In this document: piece after piece, positions 16,532-24,599 of the stretch
How the letters are laid out: each line of letters opens with the position of its first letter
How positions within the stretch are numbered: the stretch's first letter is position 1
Assembly: GCF_015845845.1 (NCBI RefSeq)
Contig: NZ_LDIG01000296.1
Span: forward strand, 1 to 50,865
Source of the DNA: Paenibacillus dendritiformis
Lineage (GTDB): Bacteria; Bacillota; Bacilli; Paenibacillales; Paenibacillaceae
DNA: 50,865 bases
Direction of reading: 5' to 3'
The notes under the pieces: generated by a model
The model's database searches: none
Told to the model about the DNA's origin: nothing
What the model saw: the letters and a program-made list of their open reading frames with translations, nothing else
Made by a program: the position numbers and the translations under genes

Positions 16532-17520
16532 ACCGGCTTCTCGTAACCGGAGGCATGGGGTTCATCGGCAGTAATTTCATTCTCTATATGCTGTCCCGTC
16601 GCCCGGAAATGCACATTACGAACCTGGATGTGCTCACTTATGCAGGCAATCCGGATAATTTGCAGCATATTGCCGATAGCGAAGCCTATCGATTCGTACG
16701 GGCCGATATTACGGATGCGGCGGCTGTGGAACAGGTTATGGCGGAGGGAGCATTCGATGCGATCGTGCACTTTGCCGCCGAATCCCATGTTGATCGCAGC
16801 ATTGCCGATCCGGAGTCATTCGTCCGCACGAATGTGCTAGGCACGTTCCGATTGCTGGAATCGGCACGCCGCCACAGCATTCCCCGCTTTATTCACGTGT
16901 CGACCGACGAAGTGTACGGAACGCTAGGATCGACCGGATTTTTTACTGAAGAATCCCCGCTCATGCCGAACAGCCCCTATTCCGCCAGCAAGGCTGGATC
17001 GGATATGCTGGCACGCTCCTATGCCCGCACGTATGACATGCCAGTCATTATTACCCGCTGCTCGAACAATTACGGACCGCGCCAATTTCCGGAGAAGCTT
17101 ATCCCTACCATTATTACGCAGGCGATTCGGGATCGGCCGATTCCCGTGTATGGGGACGGTTCCCATGTGCGCGACTGGCTCTTCGTCAATGATCATTGCG
17201 CAGCCATTGACGCAGCGCTGCGGCATGGGCAGCCGGGTGAGGTCTATAATATCGGCGGCCACCAGGAGCGCACAAATCTGGAAGTCGTCCGAATGGTGCT
17301 GAACGAGCTAGGGAAGCCAGAATCGCTCATTGCCTTCGTCTCCGATCGCCCGGGTCATGATCTGCGTTATGCGATTGATCCTGCCAAGACCGAACGCGAG
17401 CTCGGATGGACTCCGAGCGTAAGCTTGGCCGAAGGGATGAAGGAGACAATATCTTGGTATGTGAACAACCGCTCATGGTGGGAACGTGTCCTGTCCGGAG
17501 CGTATTTGAACGGAAGATAG
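16528..17520 (+). CDS. rfbB: dTDP-glucose 4,6-dehydratase (RmlB/SpsJ type)
   Basis: A 330-residue extended short-chain dehydrogenase that turns dTDP-glucose into dTDP-4-keto-6-deoxyglucose. The NAD-binding GGMGFIGSN is at 8-16 and the catalytic pair is Y151 and K155 in YSASK. HFAAESHVDRS and STDEVYG, the serine/threonine-aspartate-glutamate signature of the dehydratases, are also present. It overlaps the upstream gene by four bases, so the two are one transcription unit. The RmlC and RmlD steps are missing from the window. Confidence 0.92.
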   Translation: MNRLLVTGGMGFIGSNFILYMLSRRPEMHITNLDVLTYAGNPDNLQHIADSEAYRFVRADITDAAAVEQVMAEGAFDAIVHFAAESHVDRSIADPESFVRTNVLGTFRLLESARRHSIPRFIHVSTDEVYGTLGSTGFFTEESPLMPNSPYSASKAGSDMLARSYARTYDMPVIITRCSNNYGPRQFPEKLIPTIITQAIRDRPIPVYGDGSHVRDWLFVNDHCAAIDAALRHGQPGEVYNIGGHQERTNLEVVRMVLNELGKPESLIAFVSDRPGHDLRYAIDPAKTERELGWTPSVSLAEGMKETISWYVNNRSWWERVLSGAYLNGR

Positions 17521-17597
17521 TTGTCTGATTTCTATACCGAAGCCGGCGCGCTGTCCTCTTCGCCATACAGATGAAGCCAGGAAGGGAGGAGACATGA

Positions 17598-18641
17598 ATG
17601 GCAAAAATTACGGTTCGCCGCCGGCGCATTTCTCGTGTAAGGATGCTGCGGGCTAGCCGTAAGGGACGCCTGTCCCGCAGAGCAGCACATCTGTATCGCA
17701 GGCGGCAGCCGCCCGGGGAGCGGCCGGTACGGCAGATTAAGCGCAATCGTAGGCCTGCTGCCGAGCCTGCTGCCGGCACGACGCAGGAGACGCCGCCTGA
17801 CGTGGATACCGAACGGCGGCTCAGTTTTGAGGACGGGTTCCGCAAAGGAAAGTATGAGGGCGGGGAACGCATCCTGGCCCGGTTCCTTCCTGACATGACC
17901 CTGCTTCCGGATATCTCGGTGGAGCACGTCATCTCCTTGGGAGTGGAGCAGGTCCGCCATTTGCTGAAGCCGCTGATGGGAGTGGAGGAAGTGTTCCAGG
18001 AGCTGGAGAAGGCACTGCAGGAGCGCGCTCCGTGCTCGCTCGTGCGGCTGGGAGACGGCGAACTGATGGCATTGGCGCATGACACCGTGCTGAGCGCGGA
18101 ATTAGTGCGGAGGGAGGGCACATTCCTCGAATATTCGGGCATGAGTATTCCGAATTACGTCCATCGGGATGAACTGGCGGAGGCAGTGCGCACAGCTTCG
18201 ATTATCGGCGTGCCAGTTGCCCCGGAACCGAACTTCCAGGGGCTGCTGTTCCCCGTTTTTCAAGCGTACGGTATCCAAATCGCGCCACGCCGGTTTACTT
18301 TATCTACCATTAATTATTTGTTGGCCGAGGAAGGTTATTTGACTCGGCTGATCCAAGGCAGGCGCGTGCTCGTCATCGGCAATACGGCCCATTCGCTTGC
18401 CGCGGTTCTTGCCGGCAAAGGAGCTGTTATCGCTGGTGCAATCTCCCCGGTTAAAGGCATTCATGACATTCCTGCCGTTCTCGAGGAAGCCGCCGAGCAT
18501 GATTATGATTTGGCTGTTGTCGCTGCAGGCATTCCTGCCGTCATCCTGGTTCAGCGCCTTGCCGAACAGTTCGGCAAGGTCGCCATTGATTTTGGACATT
18601 TGGCGAATCTTATAGTAGAAGGCAAGATTCAAATATCTTAA
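17598..18641 (+). CDS. GT-D fold glycosyltransferase with Arg-rich N-terminus
   Basis: A 347-residue protein. Residues 1-55 are arginine-rich; a Gly/aromatic motif (FEDGFRKGKYEGG) follows near 77-90. From about 120 it resembles the GT-D (DUF1792-type) glycosyltransferases, whose hallmark RxGDGE is present as RLGDGE with D153 and E155. A Rossmann-like C-terminal part (RRVLVIGN, DLAVVAAG) completes the domain. The second of two nearby ATGs is used because it gives the open frame and sits after GGGAGGAG. DUF1792 enzymes act in glycoprotein glycan extension in streptococci; here the acceptor is unknown. Confidence 0.82.
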   Translation: MAKITVRRRRISRVRMLRASRKGRLSRRAAHLYRRRQPPGERPVRQIKRNRRPAAEPAAGTTQETPPDVDTERRLSFEDGFRKGKYEGGERILARFLPDMTLLPDISVEHVISLGVEQVRHLLKPLMGVEEVFQELEKALQERAPCSLVRLGDGELMALAHDTVLSAELVRREGTFLEYSGMSIPNYVHRDELAEAVRTASIIGVPVAPEPNFQGLLFPVFQAYGIQIAPRRFTLSTINYLLAEEGYLTRLIQGRRVLVIGNTAHSLAAVLAGKGAVIAGAISPVKGIHDIPAVLEEAAEHDYDLAVVAAGIPAVILVQRLAEQFGKVAIDFGHLANLIVEGKIQIS

Positions 18642-18665
18642 CTCAAATGAAGGAGGTGCGCCGAG

Positions 18666-20042
18666 ATGCCACCAGTGCGTTCCCGCCGTGACATTCGCCG
18701 TGTGCACGCAGGCAAGCGGCGCGTCCCCGCATCTTTCATGCGGGCTGCATCCGGACGGAGCAGACAACAACGATACGATCGAGGATATGCCCGCGGCTAT
18801 GCGGAAGGGTTGCGTGTCGGGCAGGCCCAATACGGAGTTCCCTTCGACGGCACGAGCATCATCATCCCAACGTATAACAAGGCCGGCCTGTTAGAGCAGT
18901 GTATTGCCAGCATCGAGTCCCATACACCGATCTCCCATGAAATCATCGTCGTCGACAACGCCTCGACAGATGGCACTGCTGCCTATCTTCACCGGAATAC
19001 CGGGAAGCTTCGCTTCCATATCCATGAGCATAACCGCGGCTTCGCTGGAGCGGTTAATACGGGGCTGATGATGGCGAAGGGACAGACGATCTGCATACTG
19101 AACAACGATATTCTCGTAACTCCGAACTGGCTCAATAATCTTCTTAACTGCCTCCAGAGCGATGACAAAATCGGAATGGTCGGGCCAGTGACGAATTTCA
19201 TCAGTGGAGAACAACTGATTGAAGTTCCTTATCAAAGCATTGAGGATATGTATTCGTTCGCAGCGACACATAATGTGCCGAATGCGGGAAAATGGCAAGG
19301 AACGGATCGGATAGTCGGGTTTTGCCTCCTATTCCGCCGGGAACTGTTCGAGACGACCGGCTATCTCGACGAAGGCTTCGAGATCGGCAATTTCGAAGAT
19401 GAAGATTATGTGCTTCGTGTTCGCCTGAACGGACGCAAGCTCGTGATTGCGCGGGATACGTTCATCCATCATTACGGCAGCGTAACGATGAGGGAACTCG
19501 GGGAACAGTTTGAGATTATCAATGACAAAAACGCGTCATTTTTCCGTGACAAATGGGGAAATTCATTTAACTTGGTGCAGCGCGCGAGGGAAGCGAACAT
19601 GGGTTCGAGACTTGCCCGATGCCATGATTTCTACCCGACGCATGTTGCGGTCACCGGATTGACCGATACGGTCTATTGGGTTGAGCACGGCACAAAATAT
19701 CCGCTTGTCGGCCATATCGGCGTCCCGATCGTAACTGTCTCGCAAATTGACCTGCGGGGCTGGCCGACGGGACCGGCCATGGATGCGGGGGCTGCCCGTG
19801 ACAAATGGCAGCGCCAATCCGAACCGAACGGGGAGATCGCAGATGGGGCCGTATTCACGACCGAAGCGGGAAAATGGTACCAGCGTCAAGGAGAGGAATA
19901 CCGCGAAATCATCAGCGAGCATGCCCTTCGCAGATGGCAGTTGGAGAACCGGGTGCAGCCGCGAACGGATAAAGAGAGAGACGAATTGAAAGAGGGGCTT
20001 CCGATCATTCCGGCGCCGGTTATTACCTCCTTTCACTTGTAA
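18666..20042 (+). CDS. Family 2 glycosyltransferase with basic tail and GYxxGY motif
   Basis: A 458-residue protein. Residues 1-37 are basic; 38-53 read YDRGYARGYAEGLRVG, a Gly/Tyr motif of spacing three or four. The GT-A domain starts with TSIIIPTYNKAGLLEQC and EIIVVDNASTDGT, has its metal-binding NND at 146-148 and a GNFEDEDYVLRVRLNG acceptor segment. From about 320 an extra domain of about 130 residues carries VYWVEHGTKYPLVGH, which I cannot name. A GAAGGAGGTG site precedes the ATG 24 bases after the GT-D gene, so the two are co-transcribed. Confidence 0.84.
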   Translation: MPPVRSRRDIRRVHAGKRRVPASFMRAASGRSRQQRYDRGYARGYAEGLRVGQAQYGVPFDGTSIIIPTYNKAGLLEQCIASIESHTPISHEIIVVDNASTDGTAAYLHRNTGKLRFHIHEHNRGFAGAVNTGLMMAKGQTICILNNDILVTPNWLNNLLNCLQSDDKIGMVGPVTNFISGEQLIEVPYQSIEDMYSFAATHNVPNAGKWQGTDRIVGFCLLFRRELFETTGYLDEGFEIGNFEDEDYVLRVRLNGRKLVIARDTFIHHYGSVTMRELGEQFEIINDKNASFFRDKWGNSFNLVQRAREANMGSRLARCHDFYPTHVAVTGLTDTVYWVEHGTKYPLVGHIGVPIVTVSQIDLRGWPTGPAMDAGAARDKWQRQSEPNGEIADGAVFTTEAGKWYQRQGEEYREIISEHALRRWQLENRVQPRTDKERDELKEGLPIIPAPVITSFHL

Positions 20043-20114
20043 GCTTTGACTGCCGATGAGGCTGGGCTTTAGAAAAGGCGGCGGTTGTGGGCAGTTTTGG
20101 GCGGATGGCCCGTA

Positions 20115-20142
20115 TACACTTGCCTGTGGCCCGCATATGTTA
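20115..20142 (+). promoter_or_regulatory. Candidate sigma-K promoter of the small-protein genes
   Basis: TACA (20115-20118) and CATATGTTA (20134-20142), a perfect CATAnnnTA, are 15 bases apart. This matches the late mother-cell sigma-K pattern and lies 61 bases before the start at 20204. Confidence 0.5.
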
Positions 20143-20203
20143 AGACAAGGAAGTGGAGCTATCACCTGTGCGCGATCCGTTATTTTGCCGGGGAGGAAGA
20201 AGC

Positions 20204-20491
20204 ATGCATAACGTCGTGGACCAAATTATTGTTCATATGTCCCATACGCATCAGCATATGGCACGCGTTCTAGACGCGGAACGTCAGGTTGCGGTCCGAA
20301 TGGCACAGCTTATTCACGGCCTGCCCGACGTTAATCCCGATTTTGCCGGCCTGAGCGGACTGAAGGCGCAATCCGCAGCATTAACAAAAAATATCGTGGC
20401 TTACCTGAACGGAATCGCGGAGCTGGAAGAGGCGTTGGCCGAGCAGCTTGAACATGTTATCAAAGAATTGAACGACGTTAGCGAAGAATGA
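20204..20491 (+). CDS. Small helical protein of unknown function
   Basis: A 95-residue protein I do not recognise by function, although similar small proteins occur in Paenibacillus spore gene neighbourhoods. It is predicted to be almost all helix, with a His-rich first helix (HMSHTHQHMARVLDAE) and an acidic C-terminal helix (LEEALAEQLEHVIKELNDV). The ATG at 20204 has GGGGAGGAAG seven bases upstream; an upstream in-frame ATG at 20153 has no such site. It is the first of four small genes, and the candidate sigma-K promoter before it suggests late mother-cell expression. Confidence 0.75.
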   Translation: MHNVVDQIIVHMSHTHQHMARVLDAERQVAVRMAQLIHGLPDVNPDFAGLSGLKAQSAALTKNIVAYLNGIAELEEALAEQLEHVIKELNDVSEE

Positions 20492-20511
20492 ATTGATAGG
20501 GGGGAGACCGG

Positions 20512-20847
20512 TTGAGCAGAGAGCACTCCTATCATCTTATACTGGATGCGATAGCCAAGATGCAGTGGAATGTCGCCATGATTTTGGAAGCCAAAGCGGT
20601 GGAAGCAGAAAAAACGCGAAATTGGATGCTGAATCATTTGACGGAGACCGCTTTTGTCAATCATAAAGAGCAAATCAGTGATCCGTTGGAAATTCATGAT
20701 CAAATTGTTGAGGTCCTTGACGGATTAACCAAAATCCAGCTCAGTCTCGCCCGGAACATGAAGATCGTCCTTAACCGGGGAGAACCGGAGTCGATGGGAG
20801 ACGGGGTAGGAGGCGACTCTTTTAGCGGAGATTTTGATTCAATGTGA
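20512..20847 (+). CDS. Small helical protein of unknown function
   Basis: A 111-residue protein, not recognised. It starts at TTG with GGGGGGAG seven bases upstream. Two long amphipathic helices are likely (about 5-50 and 58-90). Both contain a repeated pattern, KMQWNVAMILEAKAVE and KIQLSLARNMKIVLN, which suggests an internal duplication. The C-terminus is Gly/Asp/Ser-rich. The layout resembles its two neighbours, and all three may be diverged members of one family that bundle with each other. Confidence 0.7.
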   Translation: MSREHSYHLILDAIAKMQWNVAMILEAKAVEAEKTRNWMLNHLTETAFVNHKEQISDPLEIHDQIVEVLDGLTKIQLSLARNMKIVLNRGEPESMGDGVGGDSFSGDFDSM

Positions 20848-20866
20848 TTTGGGGAGATAAACGGGC

Positions 20867-21175
20867 ATGATGCATAGATCGCAGGAGGATGAAGTCAAGC
20901 TTGAAATGATACAGGCCATCGTCCGCAGCCAGTCTGCGCTGGCCCGGATGTTGGAGCAGCTTGCGGATGTCACCGAGCATGCGGAAGGCTCCGCCAAAGG
21001 AATTAAAGAGGATATCCGGCTGCTGTCGAACTACCAGCTGGCGCTATGCGGCATGATCACCGGCTGGCGTTCCCGTCACAAGACAACCGGGACCCCTGCA
21101 ACGCCCTGGTTCAATCCAGCTTATTTCGACAGAGCCGTACTTGACCCCAGGAGTACAGGAGGGAGAATCTATTGA
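20867..21175 (+). CDS. Small helical protein of unknown function
   Basis: A 102-residue protein, not recognised. Its first helix, AIVRSQSALARMLEQLADV, resembles the QxxLARxxxxL pattern of the preceding gene. A second helix (about 45-65) is followed by a Pro/Thr-rich end. GGGGAG lies upstream of tandem ATGs at 20867 and 20870. The stop overlaps the next start (TTGA), indicating translational coupling to the Arg-rich protein. Confidence 0.7.
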   Translation: MMHRSQEDEVKLEMIQAIVRSQSALARMLEQLADVTEHAEGSAKGIKEDIRLLSNYQLALCGMITGWRSRHKTTGTPATPWFNPAYFDRAVLDPRSTGGRIY

Positions 21176-21441
21176 AAAAGAGTTCACACACACGAAGACC
21201 GGGGCGCAAGACCGTGCGCAGCGGCCCCGTTCGCGCCCGCAAAGGAGTTGGCCGGCGTCTATCCGGCCGCTCCCGCAACCGGCGGAGAAGGGGGCTGCGA
21301 ATCGTCCGCCGGGGGAGGAGAGGTTCTTCTCAATCCCATAAAAAGGGCTATGACGGCTCTTATCAGGCAGGGTACAATGTCGGCTTTGCCAAAGGCTTCG
21401 AGGATGGCCACCAGTTGACATATTCCGAACATACAGGATAG
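21172..21441 (+). CDS. Arg-rich tail-only protein
   Basis: An 89-residue protein starting at TTG, with GGAGGGAG nine bases upstream and a four-base overlap with the gene before. Residues 1-55 hold about 25 Arg or Lys. Residues 58-80 carry the Gly/aromatic series GYDGSYQAGYNVGFAKGFEDG. These are exactly the two modules found at the ends of the neighbouring glycosyltransferases, but here no enzyme is attached. It may be a scaffold, a competitor for the same docking site or a nucleic-acid- or polyanion-binding coat protein. No function is assigned. Confidence 0.72.
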   Translation: MKKSSHTRRPGRKTVRSGPVRARKGVGRRLSGRSRNRRRRGLRIVRRGRRGSSQSHKKGYDGSYQAGYNVGFAKGFEDGHQLTYSEHTG

Positions 21442-21590
21442 GCCTATGAACAGTCAGATGCTTGCCGCAATCGGCGGCCGCTGGCTGTTTTTTCTTTGCT
21501 CGGAAGCCCTTTTTGACCATGGATGGATAACCGTCCATGATGCACCTGACGGAGCGGCATATGATGAAGGGATGCTAGACTACCGATACA

Positions 21591-21626
21591 GCATTTGCGA
21601 GGCGGCGTCTGCCGCCTCGCAAATGC
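21591..21626. other. Perfect 16-base hairpin before the CgeB-type gene
   Basis: GCATTTGCGAGGCGGC (21591-21606) pairs perfectly with 21611-21626 around a GTCT loop. It has no T-run, and it ends 33 bases before the start codon at 21660. It may be a weak terminator, a processing site or an attenuator. Confidence 0.6.
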
Positions 21627-21659
21627 CAATTAGAAATGAATGTAAAAAGGAGCGATCCC

Positions 21660-22799
21660 ATGCGTACATCACGCTCACGCAGGCAGCAAGCCCGAATTCA
21701 TATGAATCAGCAATTTCGATACAACGCCCGTCATCAAGGACGCAACGCAGGGTTCAATGATGGATTCCAGGAAGGCTATCTGCGCGGACGGGCGGATGTC
21801 ATTATGAAGACGCCGAGGGAGCCGATACCGATGCGGCCGCTCCATGTCTGCTATGTGACAACGGGCAAAGGGTATCCTTATGCCCCGCTGGATGAAGGCA
21901 TGCGTAACACATGGCAGGAACTGGTCAGCCAAGTGTCGGTATGCGGGCCGCGGGATGGCGTTGCCGCCGTGGCGGGCCAACAGCGGCCCGATTTGGTTTT
22001 TGCCCTGGACGGCATGGATCTTCCGGTGGAGCAAGTGGATGCGGTGCGGGCGCTTGGGATCCGAACTGCCCTATGGATTACGGACGATCCCTATTACACC
22101 GATATGATGAGCTCCATAGTGACGCATTATGACTATGTTTTCACTCTGGAAGCGAACAGCGTCGAGTATTACCGTTCGCTTGGGGCGAACGTGCACTTTT
22201 TGCCGTTTGGCGTCTATCATGGCCATTTCCGGCCTCTTCGCAGCCCCGCTAAGGTACGAAGGGGGATCAGCTTCATCGGATCCGCCTATTGGAACCGGAT
22301 TCGGATGATAGAGCCGATTCTGCCCCAACTGATGAAGCGAGGCTTGGTTCTGACCGGCTTATGGTGGGAACGGCTGTCTCAATTTCCTCAATACGCCCAT
22401 CAGATCGAATTGAACCGCTGGATGGACCCGTATGAGACGTCCGAGGTGTACAACGGCAGCAAGATTGTCATTAATTTGCACCGCGGTCATGACGACGAGT
22501 CGAGCAACCAGAACCGGATCAATATTCCGGCCAATTCCCCGAACCCGCGGACTTTCGAAATCTGTGCCTGCGGAACGCTGCAGCTGACGGACGTGCGATC
22601 GGATATCTCCCAATTCTATACCCCCGGCGCGGAAATAGAGACCTATTCTTCCCCGGAAGAGATGCTGGCCAAGATCGACTACTATTTAAGCCATGAACAA
22701 GAACGGCGGGAGATCGCGCTCCGCGCCTTGGCCCGGACGATGCGCGAACATACGTATGCGCACCGCTTGAACCAGGTGCTGGCTACCATATTCGAGTAG
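21660..22799 (+). CDS. CgeB-family glycosyltransferase with tail motif
   Basis: A 379-residue member of the CgeB / DUF3880 family, related to a Bacillus subtilis protein that affects the outermost spore layer. Residues 1-15 are basic and about 26-45 carry RNAGFNDGFQEGYLRG. A GT-B-like fold follows: VTTGKGYPYAPLDEG, LWITDDPYY, FIGSAYWNRI, INLHRGHDDESSNQNRIN and the donor segment PRTFEICACGTLQLTD. The first in-frame ATG at 21636 is rejected in favour of 21660, which has AAAAGGAG six bases upstream. It probably adds sugars to the spore crust; donor unknown. Confidence 0.85.
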   Translation: MRTSRSRRQQARIHMNQQFRYNARHQGRNAGFNDGFQEGYLRGRADVIMKTPREPIPMRPLHVCYVTTGKGYPYAPLDEGMRNTWQELVSQVSVCGPRDGVAAVAGQQRPDLVFALDGMDLPVEQVDAVRALGIRTALWITDDPYYTDMMSSIVTHYDYVFTLEANSVEYYRSLGANVHFLPFGVYHGHFRPLRSPAKVRRGISFIGSAYWNRIRMIEPILPQLMKRGLVLTGLWWERLSQFPQYAHQIELNRWMDPYETSEVYNGSKIVINLHRGHDDESSNQNRINIPANSPNPRTFEICACGTLQLTDVRSDISQFYTPGAEIETYSSPEEMLAKIDYYLSHEQERREIALRALARTMREHTYAHRLNQVLATIFE

Positions 22800-22894
22800 A
22801 AGGGCACGATCGCAGGGACGGTGCCATCCTATGCCATTCCATTGCTTCTGGAGGTGAAGGCTTCCGTATCTCTTACGAGGAACGGGCCACGCAA

Positions 22895-24448
22895 ATGAAA
22901 CCGACAATGATGTTATTTTCGCATATGTGCAACCAAGATTTTATTACCGGGGCGGAGAAACATCTTCTTTTTCTCGCTCACGAGTTAAGGACCTGGTATG
23001 AATGCATTATCATCGTGCCGCAGGAAGGCCGCTTATCGGCTCTGGCCCGGGAAGCCGGCATTCGAAGCGAGATTATGCCCTGCCCGCTGATGTATTCTCT
23101 CATCCGGCCGGACGCCGATCTCCCGGAGGAATGGGAGCGTTGGAAGCGGACTCCCGAATTCGAGGCTACCGTCGGCCTGCTGAGGTATATGCAACCCGAC
23201 ATCGTCTTGACGAATACGGCGATCCACCAGCTTCCGGCCGCCGCAGCCGCATCGCTGGGAATTCCAACCCTGTGGGTCATCAATGAGACCATCGCCGCTA
23301 CTCCGCACACCTCCCTCGCCGCGGAGCTTATCAGCTCGCATGCCGATGGCATTATCGGTACATCGGAGACGACGCTTCAACCGATCCGCCCTGCGGCGGG
23401 AGACACCCCGCTCTATCTGCTGCCTCCATCGTGGCACCCGAACGCGCTTCAGCCTCGCTCCTGGCCCCGCTTTCGCCGCAGCAAGAGAAAAGAATTGGGG
23501 ATAGCAGCAGGACATGTGCTGATTGGATATATAGCGGCTTCCTTCTATCCCGAAAAAGGGTTGGACCATTTTGTCCGAATGGCGCTTCGAGTGGCGGATC
23601 AGAGGCCGTTCGCCCGCTTCGTCATCCTCGGAGAGCCGACGGATCACGGTTACTACGATGCTTGTCTCGGGATGATTGCGAATTCGCCATACGCCGATCG
23701 GTTCCGGTTCATTCGCTTCGAGGCGTCGGTGCAGCATGTGTATCCGGCGATGGATATTGTCGTGGTGCCCAGCTTGCTGCCGGAGGGCTTCGGGTTAACG
23801 GCCCTGGAAGGAATGATATTCGGCAAGGCGGTCATTGCTTACGCGTCAGGCGGGTTAGCGGAAATATTAGCGGCGACGGGGAACTCCGCTTACTCGATAG
23901 AGACCGGGGACGAGGAGCGACTGACACAGGCCGTTGTTAATGCGACCCGCAGCCCTTCGGTATGGAGAAGGGCGGGCATTCGCAACGGGAAGAACGTAGT
24001 TCGGGTATTTGGCCATGCCGTGTTCCGTGCTCGGCTGAAGAAGCTGCTTATTAGTCAGGTCCTTCACCAGCGGCACAAATACCAAGTCATCCAAGGGGAT
24101 GCTCCCGATGTGTTCGTCGCCGAATCGGATAGCGGCACGTACCGCTGCGTTGCTCCCGGCATGTCGGAATATGCATCACTGCTGCCCCAGGCACGCCGGA
24201 TTCCCGCCGACATCCTGTACGGCGTTATGTCTCCCGCAGGTTCACCGGACGACCAACTGCGGCTGCCCTTGTTCCGCCACCCGCGACTGCGCGGCAGGCG
24301 GAGGGTGAGGCGGGGCGGGCGACATCGCCGCCGCAGGCGCCATTGGCCGCGGGCGTTGCGAGCCCGCAGGCGGAAGGGGAAGGGGAAGGGGAAGGGGATC
24401 CATCGCTCCCGGATGCACCGAGGCAAGCGTTTTCGAAAAAAATATTGA
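22895..24448 (+). CDS. Family 4 glycosyltransferase with polybasic C-terminus
   Basis: A 517-residue GT-B enzyme. The N-terminal domain runs to about 190 and the C-terminal domain shows YIAASFYPEKGLDHF, the EX7E signature E297-E305 (PEGFGLTALEG) and a YASGGLAEIL loop. After about 370 the sequence leaves the family core. The last 60 residues are nearly all Arg, Lys, Gly and His, including KGKGKGKG encoded by a hexanucleotide repeat. Here the basic tail is at the C-terminus, unlike in the neighbours. The start lacks an ideal ribosome binding site (GAGGAACGGG lies 12 bases upstream). It ends the same-strand glycosylation block. Confidence 0.8.
   Translation: MKPTMMLFSHMCNQDFITGAEKHLLFLAHELRTWYECIIIVPQEGRLSALAREAGIRSEIMPCPLMYSLIRPDADLPEEWERWKRTPEFEATVGLLRYMQPDIVLTNTAIHQLPAAAAASLGIPTLWVINETIAATPHTSLAAELISSHADGIIGTSETTLQPIRPAAGDTPLYLLPPSWHPNALQPRSWPRFRRSKRKELGIAAGHVLIGYIAASFYPEKGLDHFVRMALRVADQRPFARFVILGEPTDHGYYDACLGMIANSPYADRFRFIRFEASVQHVYPAMDIVVVPSLLPEGFGLTALEGMIFGKAVIAYASGGLAEILAATGNSAYSIETGDEERLTQAVVNATRSPSVWRRAGIRNGKNVVRVFGHAVFRARLKKLLISQVLHQRHKYQVIQGDAPDVFVAESDSGTYRCVAPGMSEYASLLPQARRIPADILYGVMSPAGSPDDQLRLPLFRHPRLRGRRRVRRGGRHRRRRRHWPRALRARRRKGKGKGKGIHRSRMHRGKRFRKKY
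24374..24397 (+). repeat. In-frame AAGGGG hexanucleotide repeat
   Basis: Four perfect copies of AAGGGG encode alternating Lys-Gly in the polybasic C-terminal tail. Gain or loss of units keeps the frame and changes only tail length. Confidence 0.85.
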
Positions 24449-24599
24449 CCGTTCACAAAATAGACACATTTTTTTAAGTTTCGTTTCATTTCCGTTTAAT
24501 CTTGCTTTAGATATATCGGCTTATGATCGGTGAGAGAGACTGCGGCGCGCCGCCGGCAGGCGGTGCGTCCGTTATCGCAAAGGAAACGGGAGGTCTACG

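Noticed and set aside
24449-24599. Promoter for the Gld-type ABC operon
   Set aside because: TATGAT at 24522 resembles a -10, but no -35 is found at 16 to 18 bases, so I do not list it.
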